The position numbers and the translations under genes are program-made. The notes below the pieces were generated by a model. The model worked only from the letters and a program-made list of their open reading frames with translations, was not told where the DNA came from and searched no databases. A stretch of DNA of 64,000 nucleotides from positions 1 through 64,000 of the forward strand of contig NZ_AGAV01000014.1 of NCBI RefSeq assembly GCF_000224785.1, read 5' to 3'. Source of the stretch: Lentibacillus jeotgali (GTDB lineage: Bacteria > Bacillota > Bacilli > Bacillales > Amphibacillaceae). This document shows, one piece after another, positions 9,246-19,115 of this stretch (within the stretch, counting starts at the first letter, position 1; each line of letters begins with the position of its first letter).

Positions 9246-9290
9246 TTTCTGGAATATAGTATCATAAACCCGTCGATTTTTCCAGCATAT

Positions 9291-11045
9291 CTACAACGGA
9301 ATTCTGATTTCAAACGTTGTGCCTTCATCCATCATACTTTTGACATTGATCGTTCCTTCATGTGTTTCAACGATATTTTTCGCGATCGCGAGCCCCAGCC
9401 CGGTACCTTTTTTCTTGCCATTCCTTGTTCGCGATTTATCTGCTTTATAAAAACGTTCAAAAACAAAAGGTATATCTTCTTCTGGAATACCGCTTCCGTT
9501 ATCCTCTATTGACACTTTCAGTTCAGTATCTGTATTTTCAGCTGTTACTTTGACAAAGCCCTGTTCATTTGTATGTCTGATTGCATTGTCAATCAGGTTG
9601 GTGAATACCTGCTCCATTCGGTCAGCGTCCATCGATATATGGGATATGCTTAAATGGTTTTTTGAAATGAGCTGAACTTTACTTTCCTCAGCCAGCCCTC
9701 TGAATTTCTTCAGGATACGATCCAGAAATTTACCGGTATCAACGTTTTCTTTGTTTAACATAGTCTGGCCTGCTTCCATCCGGGCAAGATCAAGGAGTTC
9801 ATTAACAAGTCTCCCCATACGAAGTGACTCTTCATGAATTATCTGTGCCAGATCATTTTTCTCTTCTTTGGAATCGGCGACATCATCAACGATTGCTTCG
9901 CTGTAACCCTGTAGCATTGATATAGGTGTCCGCAATTCGTGGGACACATTGGCAATAAAGTCCTGCCGCATCTTATCCAGTCGTCTTTCCTCTGTCATAT
10001 CGCGAATGACAGCCACAGCGCCGCGCACATAAGACTGGTCATACAGTGGTGTCATGATCATGACCCATGTTCGCCCCTGTGCGTTAATTTCTCGAATCAT
10101 TTCTTTTTCGTCCTGAATGACATTTTGTAAAATATCACCCAGCGGCTCAGGAGATTTTGGGTTACCATCGCCTGATTCAATACCATTTTCGTAATAGAGT
10201 TTTTCAATAAATTGCTCTGCAGGCGAGTTGGTTACCAGCATATCACCGTTTCGGTTCAAAGTTATGACACCATCGGCCATTGAACTGACAATACTTGAAA
10301 ACTGTTCCTTTTCTTGTCTCAAAGCATTAATATGGAATTTGAGCTGTCTTCCCATTCGATTGAAGGCCATAGCCAGTTCACCGATCTCATCATGAGTAAG
10401 AATCGGCACTTTTGTATTAAATTCTCCGCGAGTCAGATCAAGTGCTGCCTCCCGCATCTTTATCAGGGGTGAAGTGATTCGCGTTGACAGAAAAAAGGCA
10501 AAAATGGTTGTTAAAACAATGGCAATCCCGGCAGCCAGGAAGATAATTTTAGTCGTGTCAGCTTTGGTTTGATTAACGATATCAAGCGACTGATAAATAA
10601 AAACAGCTCCGTTCGGATTGATCGGAGTACCGACAATCATTGCTTTCACATCAGTGTTCGGCAGTGTCGTCTCCTTTTGGACATCCTCACCATTCCTGAA
10701 GACATTCACTAAATCTTCGTCATTCCGCAGCCACTGGGGATCAAGCTTATTTAAGTCACTATCAGTGCTGTCAGATGTACGGAATGTTCCATCACCATAA
10801 ACGATGGCGACCCGACTCACTGGGTCTTTTAACAATTCAGCATTTTCCAGGGGCAGTTTCTGGTTATCATATTGCTCAACCATTTGGGACACTTTTGTCG
10901 CTGTCTGCATCATATCCTCTTCAGCTTCATTTACATGGAAATTTTCAAAAAAACCTAATAATAAAATTGTTAAAATAAATAACACAAAAGAAACTAGCAA
11001 TAATATCGTTATTGCTAGCTTCCCAACAACACTACGCCAAAACAT
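9291..11045 (-). CDS. resE: Sensor histidine kinase ResE
   Basis: A 584-residue membrane kinase: N-terminal helix (about 10-32), extracytoplasmic sensor region to about 165, second helix (166-188), HAMP (189-240), PAS-like domain (about 245-350), then the phospho-acceptor segment ANVSHELRTP (His369) and an ATPase domain with DNAIRHT and GLGLAIAKNIVE. In B. subtilis ResE phosphorylates ResD under oxygen limitation and nitric oxide. Its start overlaps the resD stop by one base. It is the last gene of the resABCDE cluster. Confidence 0.93.
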   Translation of the reverse strand: MFWRSVVGKLAITILLLVSFVLFILTILLLGFFENFHVNEAEEDMMQTATKVSQMVEQYDNQKLPLENAELLKDPVSRVAIVYGDGTFRTSDSTDSDLNKLDPQWLRNDEDLVNVFRNGEDVQKETTLPNTDVKAMIVGTPINPNGAVFIYQSLDIVNQTKADTTKIIFLAAGIAIVLTTIFAFFLSTRITSPLIKMREAALDLTRGEFNTKVPILTHDEIGELAMAFNRMGRQLKFHINALRQEKEQFSSIVSSMADGVITLNRNGDMLVTNSPAEQFIEKLYYENGIESGDGNPKSPEPLGDILQNVIQDEKEMIREINAQGRTWVMIMTPLYDQSYVRGAVAVIRDMTEERRLDKMRQDFIANVSHELRTPISMLQGYSEAIVDDVADSKEEKNDLAQIIHEESLRMGRLVNELLDLARMEAGQTMLNKENVDTGKFLDRILKKFRGLAEESKVQLISKNHLSISHISMDADRMEQVFTNLIDNAIRHTNEQGFVKVTAENTDTELKVSIEDNGSGIPEEDIPFVFERFYKADKSRTRNGKKKGTGLGLAIAKNIVETHEGTINVKSMMDEGTTFEIRIPL

Positions 11046-11761
11046 TATGCATCATCTGCCTCAAATTTATATCCGACACCCCAGACAGTTACAATCATAT
11101 CTGCGGCCTGCTTGGATACATAATTTAATTTCTCCCGCAATCGTTTCACGTGTGTATCAACTGTACGTAAATCCCCGAAGAATTCATATTCCCACACTTC
11201 CTTCAGCAGTACTTCCCGGCTGAATACTTTATCGGGTTCTTCAGCCAGAAAGCATAATAATTCATATTCTTTCGGTGTCAGACTTACTTCGATACCGTCA
11301 GCTGTGACGCGATGGGCATCATAGTCGATTGTCAAATGAGGGAAAACAAGCAAATTTTTGGTTGGCTTCTCCGTTTCATGATAATTGCCGGAAGTAACAC
11401 GCCTTAATACTGCTTTAACACGGAGCACGACTTCTCTCGGGCTGAAAGGTTTGACAATATAGTCATCGCTTCCGACTTCAAATCCCTGTACTCGATTGGA
11501 TTCCTCTCCCTTTGCCGTCAGCATGATAAGCGGCGTATCCTTTTCCTTGCGCAATTCTTTGGTCATTTCAATGCCATCCATCTCCGGCATCATAATGTCC
11601 AGCAGTATAACATCATAGTCAATATCCAGTGCCATTTCCAGTGCTTTTTTGCCGTCCTCCGCTTCCTCTACTATAAAATCTTCTTTTTCAAGATACATTT
11701 TTACCAGCCGACGAATCCGATCCTCGTCATCCACTACCAAAATTTTTGGCTCTGCACTCAT
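11045..11761 (-). CDS. resD: Response regulator ResD
   Basis: A 238-residue OmpR/PhoB-type regulator: receiver domain with acidic pocket DDED, phospho-acceptor DIMMPEMDG (Asp about 57) and the conserved lysine in IVKPFSPRE, then a winged-helix DNA-binding domain (SLTPKEYELLCFL, DTHVKRLREKL). It controls anaerobic and cytochrome biogenesis genes in relatives, and here follows resABC and overlaps resE. ATG with GGGGGAG upstream. Confidence 0.94.
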   Translation of the reverse strand: MSAEPKILVVDDEDRIRRLVKMYLEKEDFIVEEAEDGKKALEMALDIDYDVILLDIMMPEMDGIEMTKELRKEKDTPLIMLTAKGEESNRVQGFEVGSDDYIVKPFSPREVVLRVKAVLRRVTSGNYHETEKPTKNLLVFPHLTIDYDAHRVTADGIEVSLTPKEYELLCFLAEEPDKVFSREVLLKEVWEYEFFGDLRTVDTHVKRLREKLNYVSKQAADMIVTVWGVGYKFEADDA

Positions 11762-11813
11762 TGATACTCCCCCTTATCCAGGTTTTGTACGGTATTATAT
11801 AAACGCTAAATAG

Positions 11814-13004
11814 TTATGCATAGGAGTGTAGCCCGGCCAGGATCAGGTTGACGGCAATCAGATTAAACATAATGATTGCAAACCCGCCCACGGCAAGCCA
11901 GGCTGATCGTTCGCCATGCCAGCCTCTTGATAGCCGTAAGTGCAAAAATGCTGCATAAAAAAACCAGGTCACCAATGCCCATACTTCTTTCGGGTCCCAG
12001 CCCCAGAAGCGGTCCCAAGCAATTTGAGCCCATATGGATGCAAATATTAAACCGCCCAGTGTGAATACTGGAAAACCGATGGCAACGGCACGGTATGATA
12101 TTTCATCAAGCATGTCCGGCTTAGCTTTTTTCAAGAATGGCTGAATAGCTGCTCCTACACGTTTGCGAAGAATTAACCGGGTCAAACCGTATAACACAAT
12201 GCCAGCCAATACTGACCAGATAAGCGTATTGAATTTTCTTGCCGCATCAACACCCTGCATCCAGCCCGGTGCATCAAATAATGGTTCCATTCTGTCACCC
12301 GTCAGCAGCTTGCCTTCATTCGGACCGGCAATCGGCGGCAAGTGGTAGTCCGTCGTAGTTGTTTGACCATTGAATGTATACTCAAATTCAGCGCTGTACC
12401 CTGATAGGTTGAATGCAGTTGAAATCACACTGAAACCGACAAAAATAAACAGTGAAAGCAGAACAATTTCGAGCCACGTTGTCCGTTTGCTGCGGACAGT
12501 CTGATCGATTTGTCTGATTAAATAAATAAGCCCTGCCACAAAACTGATTGATAAGATTGCCTCACCAAGGGATACTGTTGTGACATGAATATACAGCCAG
12601 TGACTTTGCAGTGACGGAACCAATGGCGCGATCTCAGTCGGGAACATACTGGCATAAGCGATTACAATCATTGCAATTGGGAGGGCGAATAATCCCAATA
12701 TATTTAACTTGTAAATAAAGTAAATAATAATAAACGCAAACACGATTCCCATTCCGAAAAATGTCATGAATTCGAATAGGTTACTGACTGGTGCGTGTCC
12801 ACTCGCCATCCACCTTGTTATAAAATAGACAATTTGTGCCAGAAAACCGATGATGGTTATGGTGATGCCTATTTTTCCGCTAATGCTTTTTTTCGCTTGT
12901 TTCTTATTTTCTTTGATTGTCGCCCCAAAAAATATTGTCGCAATCAAATAAAGGATAAATGCCGTATACAGCATTGTGCTGCTTATACCAACCAATGAAT
13001 CCAT
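11814..13004 (-). CDS. resC: Cytochrome c biogenesis protein ResC (CcsA/CcsB heme handling)
   Basis: A 396-residue polytopic membrane protein of the CcsA/ResC family. The tryptophan-rich heme-handling motif is visible near the C-terminus ([16 protein letters not shown]), with flanking histidines. With ResB it forms the system II cytochrome c synthase that exports heme and attaches it to apocytochromes. Preceded by a GGAGG site 31 bp after resB. Confidence 0.93.
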   Translation of the reverse strand: MDSLVGISSTMLYTAFILYLIATIFFGATIKENKKQAKKSISGKIGITITIIGFLAQIVYFITRWMASGHAPVSNLFEFMTFFGMGIVFAFIIIYFIYKLNILGLFALPIAMIVIAYASMFPTEIAPLVPSLQSHWLYIHVTTVSLGEAILSISFVAGLIYLIRQIDQTVRSKRTTWLEIVLLSLFIFVGFSVISTAFNLSGYSAEFEYTFNGQTTTTDYHLPPIAGPNEGKLLTGDRMEPLFDAPGWMQGVDAARKFNTLIWSVLAGIVLYGLTRLILRKRVGAAIQPFLKKAKPDMLDEISYRAVAIGFPVFTLGGLIFASIWAQIAWDRFWGWDPKEVWALVTWFFYAAFLHLRLSRGWHGERSAWLAVGGFAIIMFNLIAVNLILAGLHSYA

Positions 13005-13035
13005 TTTATATCCTCCTCCAGCTGTGGGGGTTCAG

Positions 13036-14670
13036 TTATTCGATTTCCTGCTGGTCTTTAACCATCTTAACATTGGTATCTTCAATAATATGTTCAATAT
13101 CTTTCTTTAAACCATACCAGTTTTTATTCGTATGGCCTGCTACCATCATACCCTCACTTTCCGGATGCAGCCAAATCCGGCGGTGGTGCCAGTACATGCC
13201 CTGGATGACGCCAATCATGAAAATGGCTGCACCGATGATAAATAATGGAAGCGTATAGTCGCGTCTGACCGTTAAGCCACTAGCATAACGGGTTTCAAAG
13301 TTTTCAATGCCCAATTTATAATCGTTCTCACCGGTCGCATCCACATTCCTTCCAATACCGACAAAACTTATTTCTGATTCTTCATTTCCCGGTGGATTTA
13401 CATTGAAAACGAAAGCTGGGTTCCTTGGGTAATTCGTTTTGGATCTCGGTTCACCCTCATCCATCTCATAATCTGGGTAATACTGACTGACTGTAACACT
13501 GAAACCATTATCCAGGTTATATTCGTTTTTTGGATCGGTCAGATCGACTGTAAACGAACCTAGCGATTTTTCATCTGGGTCATTTGTTTCATGAACCTTA
13601 AATGTCATACTTTGAAATTCATTTTGCTGATATCCGGACTGATAAAGTGTATAACTGTCAAATTTCAAAGGATGATTCAACTTTATCTTTTCTTCCTTCA
13701 CTTTCTCAAGTTTGGGTTCGGCTCCTGCCACTTTTTCGCCGGTCTCTTTATAAATGACAGCGTTTGTCTGATAGTTTTTTGCAACATTTCCTTCCTGGGC
13801 AATGGCTTCTTGAAAACGTGGATCATTTTCATCATAGGTTTCCAGAATAAAATCCTTGTTCTTAATGTGATATTCACCATCTGTGCCCGGGATAACGGTT
13901 TGTTCACCTTCCCGAACCCACACATATTCATCAAGATACATGAACGGCGTCATGCGTAATAAGGCAGCAATCAGGACAATAATCAGACCGATATGGTTCA
14001 CGTACGGCCCCCAGCGGGAGAACCTGCCTTTCTCTGCCAATATATGACCATTCTCTTCATGAACCTTATACCGTTTTTTCTTTAGCTTGGTAATCAGTTT
14101 TGCTTTGTCGTCATCCGTTGTATTATCTGTTTCACTGAATAAACGCTGGCGTTTTAAAAATTGTGTATGACGCCTTGGCCGTTGTCTTTTCAGTGCTTTG
14201 TACAATGGCACGAACCGGTCAATGCTGCATATGACGAGTGAAATCCCGATTAATGCAATCAGCAGCATATACCACCATGAACTGTATAAATTATGAAAAC
14301 CCAATTGATAGTATATTTGTCCCAAAATTCCATACTGGGATTCATAATAGATGGACGGATCACGGGATGCAGCGTTTGCAGGTATGTACTGTTCCTGGGG
14401 GAAGATTGTTCCCAGACCTGAAGCAATCAAAGCGAGAACAATCAGCCAGACCCCGACTTTAACCGAGGAAAAGAAATTCCATGTTTTATCAACAATTGAT
14501 TTATTATATGTCTGTGATCGGCGGGCACTTCCATCATATCGCATATTGAGCAACTTGCGTTTATCATTGCCATCGATATGCTGATTTCCTTCTACCGGTT
14601 TACCGCATGCTTCACAAAGCACTGTTCCCTCCGGATTAACATGCCCGCACTCACATTTAATTTTACTCAT
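13036..14670 (-). CDS. resB: Cytochrome c biogenesis protein ResB
   Basis: A 544-residue membrane protein. Residues 6-22 form a zinc-ribbon-like pair of cysteine motifs (CEC and CEAC) in the cytoplasm, followed by three N-terminal membrane helices, a large external domain (about 265-455) and a last helix (LPLFIIGAAIFMIGVIQ). This is the ResB/Ccs1 partner of ResC in system II heme attachment. Located between resA and resC as in B. subtilis. Confidence 0.93.
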   Translation of the reverse strand: MSKIKCECGHVNPEGTVLCEACGKPVEGNQHIDGNDKRKLLNMRYDGSARRSQTYNKSIVDKTWNFFSSVKVGVWLIVLALIASGLGTIFPQEQYIPANAASRDPSIYYESQYGILGQIYYQLGFHNLYSSWWYMLLIALIGISLVICSIDRFVPLYKALKRQRPRRHTQFLKRQRLFSETDNTTDDDKAKLITKLKKKRYKVHEENGHILAEKGRFSRWGPYVNHIGLIIVLIAALLRMTPFMYLDEYVWVREGEQTVIPGTDGEYHIKNKDFILETYDENDPRFQEAIAQEGNVAKNYQTNAVIYKETGEKVAGAEPKLEKVKEEKIKLNHPLKFDSYTLYQSGYQQNEFQSMTFKVHETNDPDEKSLGSFTVDLTDPKNEYNLDNGFSVTVSQYYPDYEMDEGEPRSKTNYPRNPAFVFNVNPPGNEESEISFVGIGRNVDATGENDYKLGIENFETRYASGLTVRRDYTLPLFIIGAAIFMIGVIQGMYWHHRRIWLHPESEGMMVAGHTNKNWYGLKKDIEHIIEDTNVKMVKDQQEIE

Positions 14671-14697
14671 TCGTATCCCTCACAATTAACGCATCCT

Positions 14698-15273
14698 TTA
14701 CTGCTCCGGCTGTATCTGCTGCAGATAACCCTCGATCTTGTCCAGCGTCAGGCCACCTTCAACAACTTCTTCAATTTCACCGTCCGGATTGATGAAGAAT
14801 GTAGTTGGAAGCGGCTCGACATTATAAGCGTTCATCACTTCTTCATTGGAATCATACGGTACAGGGAATGTCAAATCGTATTTATTGATGAATTTATCTA
14901 CAACGAATTTTGTTGTATCAAGGTTCACAGCAACAATTTCGACACCTTTCTCTTTATACTCGGGGTAAAGAGATTGCATATAGGGCATCTCGTCTTCACA
15001 AGGATCACACCATGTGCCCCAAAAATTTAGCATGACACCCTTGTTTTCCAAGTCGCTCAATTGAACCGTTTCACGCTCGTTATTTTCGTTTATCTGTTCA
15101 AGCTTGAAATCGGGCGCCTCAGTGCCAGCTTTAACAGCTGTTTCATCCTGGGTTAAATTAGACACTAAAGCATAGACAACGGCGGCAAGCAATACTGCCA
15201 GTACAACGGTTCTGAAAATCAGCCGGTTTCTTTTTTTCTGTTTTTTATTTGATTTTGATTGATTATTATTCAT
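14698..15273 (-). CDS. resA: Membrane-anchored thiol-disulfide oxidoreductase ResA
   Basis: A 191-residue protein with a basic N-terminus, one membrane anchor (about 18-38) and a thioredoxin-fold domain whose active site is WCDPC (Cys89, Cys92). ResA reduces the CxxCH disulfide of apocytochrome c outside the membrane so that heme can be attached. First gene of the res operon; AAGGAG precedes the ATG. The 55 bp between rluB and resA should contain its promoter. Confidence 0.93.
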   Translation of the reverse strand: MNNNQSKSNKKQKKRNRLIFRTVVLAVLLAAVVYALVSNLTQDETAVKAGTEAPDFKLEQINENNERETVQLSDLENKGVMLNFWGTWCDPCEDEMPYMQSLYPEYKEKGVEIVAVNLDTTKFVVDKFINKYDLTFPVPYDSNEEVMNAYNVEPLPTTFFINPDGEIEEVVEGGLTLDKIEGYLQQIQPEQ

Positions 15274-15328
15274 GATTGCTCACTCCTTACGCCATTATAC
15301 CACGTAAACAGTATGATAAATTTGTCCA

Positions 15329-16075
15329 TTAATCAACAATTTGACTACTCGCTGAAAGCCGCATCTTTTTTACTTCGTGGGGGGTCAGCCGCCGGTAGTC
15401 GCCCGGTTGCATCCCTTTAAGTGTTAGCAAACCATATCTTTCTCGTTTCAGTTTTGAGACAGGGTATCCGAGCGACTCCATCATCCGCCTTATATGCCGG
15501 TTTTTTCCTTCATGAAGGGTCATTTCGATGATCATATGATTTTTTTGTCTGTCCGTTTCAAGGATTTTATACCCGACGATCTTTAACAGTTCATCGTCCG
15601 AATGGATTCCTTTACGGAGCCTGTTGAGCTCGCGCTTGTCCGGGATCCCCTTTATTTTCGCAACATAGACTTTATCGATACCATATCTTGGGTGCATCAG
15701 GAGATTGGCAAAATTTCCATCGTTGGTTAATAATAAAATACCGGAAGTATCGTAGTCCAGCCGGCCTATGGGATAAATACGCTCCTCCACTTCACCAAGG
15801 TAATCTGTAACAACCTTCCGCCCTTTATCGTCTTCAATGCTGGAAATGACGCCCCTTGGCTTGTACAGCATGTAATAAACAGGTTCTTCCTTTTCTAGCT
15901 GTACACCTTCCACGTCAACTTTATCCTGCGGGCTGACTTTTGTTCCCAGCTCCGTGACTGTTTTGTTATTTACCTTTACTTTACCGTCAATAATTAGTTT
16001 TTCGGCTTTTCTTCGGGAAGTCACCCCGCTTTGGGCGATTACTTTCTGCAGTCGTTCGAATGAATTTGTCATCAT
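15329..16075 (-). CDS. rluB: 23S rRNA pseudouridine synthase RluB-type
   Basis: A 248-residue enzyme: N-terminal S4 RNA-binding domain (RLQKVIAQSGVTSRRKAEKL) and a RluA/RsuA-family catalytic domain with the active-site aspartate in GRLDYDTSG. It should isomerise uridine in helix 89/90 region of 23S rRNA. The start is placed at the first of two adjacent ATGs behind a weak GGTGAT; an in-frame ATG at 16120 overlaps a large inverted repeat and lacks a site. Between spmB and resA, as in B. subtilis ypuL. Confidence 0.88.
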   Translation of the reverse strand: MMTNSFERLQKVIAQSGVTSRRKAEKLIIDGKVKVNNKTVTELGTKVSPQDKVDVEGVQLEKEEPVYYMLYKPRGVISSIEDDKGRKVVTDYLGEVEERIYPIGRLDYDTSGILLLTNDGNFANLLMHPRYGIDKVYVAKIKGIPDKRELNRLRKGIHSDDELLKIVGYKILETDRQKNHMIIEMTLHEGKNRHIRRMMESLGYPVSKLKRERYGLLTLKGMQPGDYRRLTPHEVKKMRLSASSQIVD

Positions 16076-16107
16076 ATCACCATTTTCTTTAATTCTTACC
16101 ATAATAA

Positions 16108-16132
16108 TAGCGTTAACCATATGTTAACGCTA
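16108..16132. promoter_or_regulatory. Perfect 10-bp inverted repeat between spmB and rluB
   Basis: TAGCGTTAAC and GTTAACGCTA are separated by five bases. It lies 10 bp after the spmB stop codon and about 33 bp before the rluB start. It may be an operator, or a terminator lacking a clear T-run (the minus-strand flank is only TTATTATGG). Confidence 0.5.
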
Positions 16133-16142
16133 CTCTAACAGT

Positions 16143-16673
16143 TTATCCAAATATTAATGTAACGATAATAACCGAGGCAATTATACCAACAAGGTCACTT
16201 AATAGTCCAACTTTTAGCGCGTACCGCATTTTTCGGATGCCGACTGCACCAAAATAGATAGTTAATATGTATAGAGTTGTATCCGTACTACCTTGCATGG
16301 TTGATGCCAGTCTTCCTATGAACGAATCAGGCCCGTATGTCCCGATTAGTTCTGTCGTCATTCCCAGTGCAGCTGTTCCGGAAATAGGTCTTACCATTGC
16401 CAGCGGAATAATTTCCGGTGGTACACCGATAAAGACCAGAACCGGCGAAATCAGCTGAATAAATGCATCCAAGGCACCCGAACTTCGAAGGATTGATATG
16501 GCGACAATCATACCTACTAAAAAAGGGAGTAAAGAAAATGCCATTTTGACACCGTCTTTCCCCCCTTCGACAAACGTTTCATAGGTCGGCACACGCTTCC
16601 ACGTTGCAGCAAGGAGCACAATCAGAAGGAAACATGGTATCAGCCAGGTGCTGATCAAGGTAATAACGCCCAA
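16143..16673 (-). CDS. spmB: Spore maturation protein B
   Basis: A 176-residue membrane protein of the nucleoside-transporter-like SpmB family, with characteristic segments (FVEGGKDGVKMAFSLLPFLVGMIVA and RPISGTAALGM). SpmA and SpmB are needed for full dehydration of the spore core in Bacillus. TTG start behind GGGGAG. Starts 3 bp after spmA, in the operon dacB-spmA-spmB. Confidence 0.9.
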   Translation of the reverse strand: MGVITLISTWLIPCFLLIVLLAATWKRVPTYETFVEGGKDGVKMAFSLLPFLVGMIVAISILRSSGALDAFIQLISPVLVFIGVPPEIIPLAMVRPISGTAALGMTTELIGTYGPDSFIGRLASTMQGSTDTTLYILTIYFGAVGIRKMRYALKVGLLSDLVGIIASVIIVTLIFG

Positions 16674-16676
16674 AAT

Positions 16677-17261
16677 CTATCTCCCCCCAACGCTTCGGTA
16701 ATAGAAGATTCGATCAATGATCAGCGCACTGATCGAGGAAATGAGTGTTGCTATTATGGTTGTACCGACAATTTCAGTTGGCAAAACAGAATCATATTGC
16801 ATTCGGATGGAAATGACTGTTGTCGGTATTATTGTCAGACTGGAAGTATTTAAAGCAAGAAATGTTATCATTGATCTTGATGCAGTGTCTGATCCGCTCA
16901 GCTCCTTCATTTGTTCCATGGCTTTAATTCCCAAAGGTGTTGCTGCATTGCCTAGACCAAAAATATTTGCCGTAATATTGGATAGTATATACCCCATAGC
17001 AGGATGGTCTTTTGGTATCTCGGGAAAGATTCTTGTGATAACCGGTCTGAATAAGTTGGCTAGAAATCGTAATATCCCAGCCTCTTCGGCCACTTTCATA
17101 ATCCCAAGCCAGAATACCAATATGCTGATCAGTCCAATGGATAAAGTCACAGCTTCTTCTGCACTTTCAAATAAGGCCTCATTAACCTCATCCATTGTTC
17201 CATTAAACATGGCATAGATAATTCCGATAACTGCCATTAAAGCCCATATGATATTAACCAT
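16677..17261 (-). CDS. spmA: Spore maturation protein A
   Basis: A 194-residue polytopic membrane protein of the SpmA family (ANIFGLGNAATPLGIKAM is typical). It acts with SpmB in spore core dehydration. The chosen ATG overlaps the last codons of dacB and has no clear ribosome binding site, suggesting translational coupling. Confidence 0.9.
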   Translation of the reverse strand: MVNIIWALMAVIGIIYAMFNGTMDEVNEALFESAEEAVTLSIGLISILVFWLGIMKVAEEAGILRFLANLFRPVITRIFPEIPKDHPAMGYILSNITANIFGLGNAATPLGIKAMEQMKELSGSDTASRSMITFLALNTSSLTIIPTTVISIRMQYDSVLPTEIVGTTIIATLISSISALIIDRIFYYRSVGGR

Positions 17262-18357
17262 TGGAATCAAACCCAGTTATCAATTGATACACCGATACGA
17301 TATCGCTCAGGAAAGCCGATTCATGGCGTTCCGAATATATGGGGGTTTCTGTAACTGGCACAGCATCTACAAAATAAATCGTTTTTCCGATCACATCTTC
17401 TGCTGCACCAGGATTATCTTGTAAGATGAATGATTTGCTCTCGATATCTTCTTGTTCATTTTTTTGCAATGGCAGTGTTATATTCTGATGGAGATAACCA
17501 GTAACTCGATTGCCGGAGTCTGTCATTTGGTAAATCGTTTCCCCTTTTTGGTCAATCGTTGTCATATCAAAGTTATCAAATCCCCACTCAAACATTCCAA
17601 TATGATCACGCCAATCATCGGGCCCATCCAAGGTAACCGCAATCAGTTCCATATCATCCTTTAAAGCGGAACTTACCAGAGTCCTCCCTGCGATTCTGGT
17701 AAATCCGGTTTTCCCTCCGTTTGTATGTTCATACATCCCAGTCAGTAATTTGTTTTTATTTTTCCAGGAATATGCTCTGTTTTCCGATTTATAGCTTTCA
17801 GTTTTAGTTACCTCCCTGAAAGTTTCATTGTCCATCGCATAACGCATTAAGAGGGCCATATCATAAGCTGTGGAATAATGATTGTCAGAATCAAGCCCAT
17901 GCGGGTTATCAAAAGAGGTGTTCGTCATACCAAGCCACTCTGCTTTCTGGTTCATTAAATGGACAAAGCCTTCCATACTTCCACCGACATGCTCGCTTAT
18001 GGCTACAGCTGCATCGTTGCCGGAACGCAGCATTAATCCATAGACAAGATCTTTCAGCTTTATTTTTTCTCCATTTTCCAAATAAATGGAAGAGCCGATG
18101 GCATTGACTGCGCGATTGCTAACTGTGACCGTTTCGTTCAATTCCCCGGATTCAATGGCAATGATCGCAGTCATGATTTTTGTGATACTTGCAATTGGCT
18201 GCTGTTCATGTGCTTGTCTTTCAAAAAGCACCCTGCCTGATGATTGTTCCATCAATACGGCATTATTTGCTGATACTCCTGGATTTGCTTGTCCGGTATT
18301 TGGGTAAAAAAGACTGCTTATCAAAAAAAGGGCAAGTACTATTGCGGCATTACGCAT
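17254..18357 (-). CDS. dacB: Sporulation D-alanyl-D-alanine carboxypeptidase DacB
   Basis: A 367-residue penicillin-binding protein 5 family enzyme: signal peptide (about 1-24), catalytic SITK (Ser57, Lys60), SGNDAA and KTGFT motifs. DacB trims stem peptides in spore cortex peptidoglycan. The start is ATG 18357 with GGGAGG upstream; a longer reading frame to 18390 is unsupported. It heads the dacB-spmA-spmB operon as in B. subtilis, which supports DacB over the vegetative paralogue. Confidence 0.9.
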   Translation of the reverse strand: MRNAAIVLALFLISSLFYPNTGQANPGVSANNAVLMEQSSGRVLFERQAHEQQPIASITKIMTAIIAIESGELNETVTVSNRAVNAIGSSIYLENGEKIKLKDLVYGLMLRSGNDAAVAISEHVGGSMEGFVHLMNQKAEWLGMTNTSFDNPHGLDSDNHYSTAYDMALLMRYAMDNETFREVTKTESYKSENRAYSWKNKNKLLTGMYEHTNGGKTGFTRIAGRTLVSSALKDDMELIAVTLDGPDDWRDHIGMFEWGFDNFDMTTIDQKGETIYQMTDSGNRVTGYLHQNITLPLQKNEQEDIESKSFILQDNPGAAEDVIGKTIYFVDAVPVTETPIYSERHESAFLSDIVSVYQLITGFDSNG

Positions 18358-18518
18358 ACATTTTCCTCCCGCAGACGATTGGTTTTCCAATACAGTTTAT
18401 GCGTCTCCTGTAGAAGGATATGCTAATAAAAACCGAATTGTCTCGACCAAAGGGGTAAAACTGACACTTAAGCAAAAAATCCTTACTGTTGTAAGCAAGG
18501 ATTTTAACATAAAGGCTT

Positions 18519-19115
18519 TTATTTATAATCAGTATCATCCATATGTTCCGTAAATTTTTCAAAAAACAGATCAGTCTCCTGCTCAAGCTGATCAGTGTCG
18601 ATACCTTCAGGGAGAGGCGGCAATTCTTCAAGCGATGTTAATCCAAAAAAAGTCAGGAAGTCTTTTGTTGTGGCAAATAGCATGGGACGTCCGGATCCTT
18701 CCTTCCTCCCTATTTCCTCAATCAATGATCTGGCCATCAATGTCTGTACAGGGCGGTCACTTTTAACACCGCGTATATCTTCAATTTCGGTTCTGGTAAT
18801 GGGCTGCTGATATGCAACGATTGCCAATGTTTCCAGGGCCGCCTGGGACATTCTCGCCGTCTGCGGCGTTTCAAGCAGCCTTTTGAAATACGGACTATGT
18901 TCAGGTTTGGTCGTCAAATGGAATACGTCATGTGATTGCATTAAAAGTATTCCGCGCTCTGTGTTGTTATAATCATACTTTAATTTTTCCAGTAACTGTT
19001 CAATTGTTTGCTCAGGTATATTCAAAACCCGTGCTAATTGTTTAATCGTAATGCCCTCATCACCGCTGGCAAATAATAAGCCTTCTGTAATTGCCTTTAG
19101 TTCATTGAATTCCAC
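18519..19115 (-). CDS. scpB: Segregation and condensation protein B
   Basis: A 198-residue kleisin-associated protein with two winged-helix domains (family segments ITEGLLFASGDEGI and ETLAIVAYQQPITRTEIE). It binds ScpA and Smc in the bacterial condensin. The GTG start at 19115 is set by GGGGGAG and overlaps the scpA 3' end by 19 bp. Confidence 0.92.
   Translation of the reverse strand: MEFNELKAITEGLLFASGDEGITIKQLARVLNIPEQTIEQLLEKLKYDYNNTERGILLMQSHDVFHLTTKPEHSPYFKRLLETPQTARMSQAALETLAIVAYQQPITRTEIEDIRGVKSDRPVQTLMARSLIEEIGRKEGSGRPMLFATTKDFLTFFGLTSLEELPPLPEGIDTDQLEQETDLFFEKFTEHMDDTDYK

Noticed and set aside
9291-11045. A link between ResDE and the B12 locus as one operon
   Set aside because: The cobalamin aptamer with its own promoter-like element lies between them, so they are separate transcription units.
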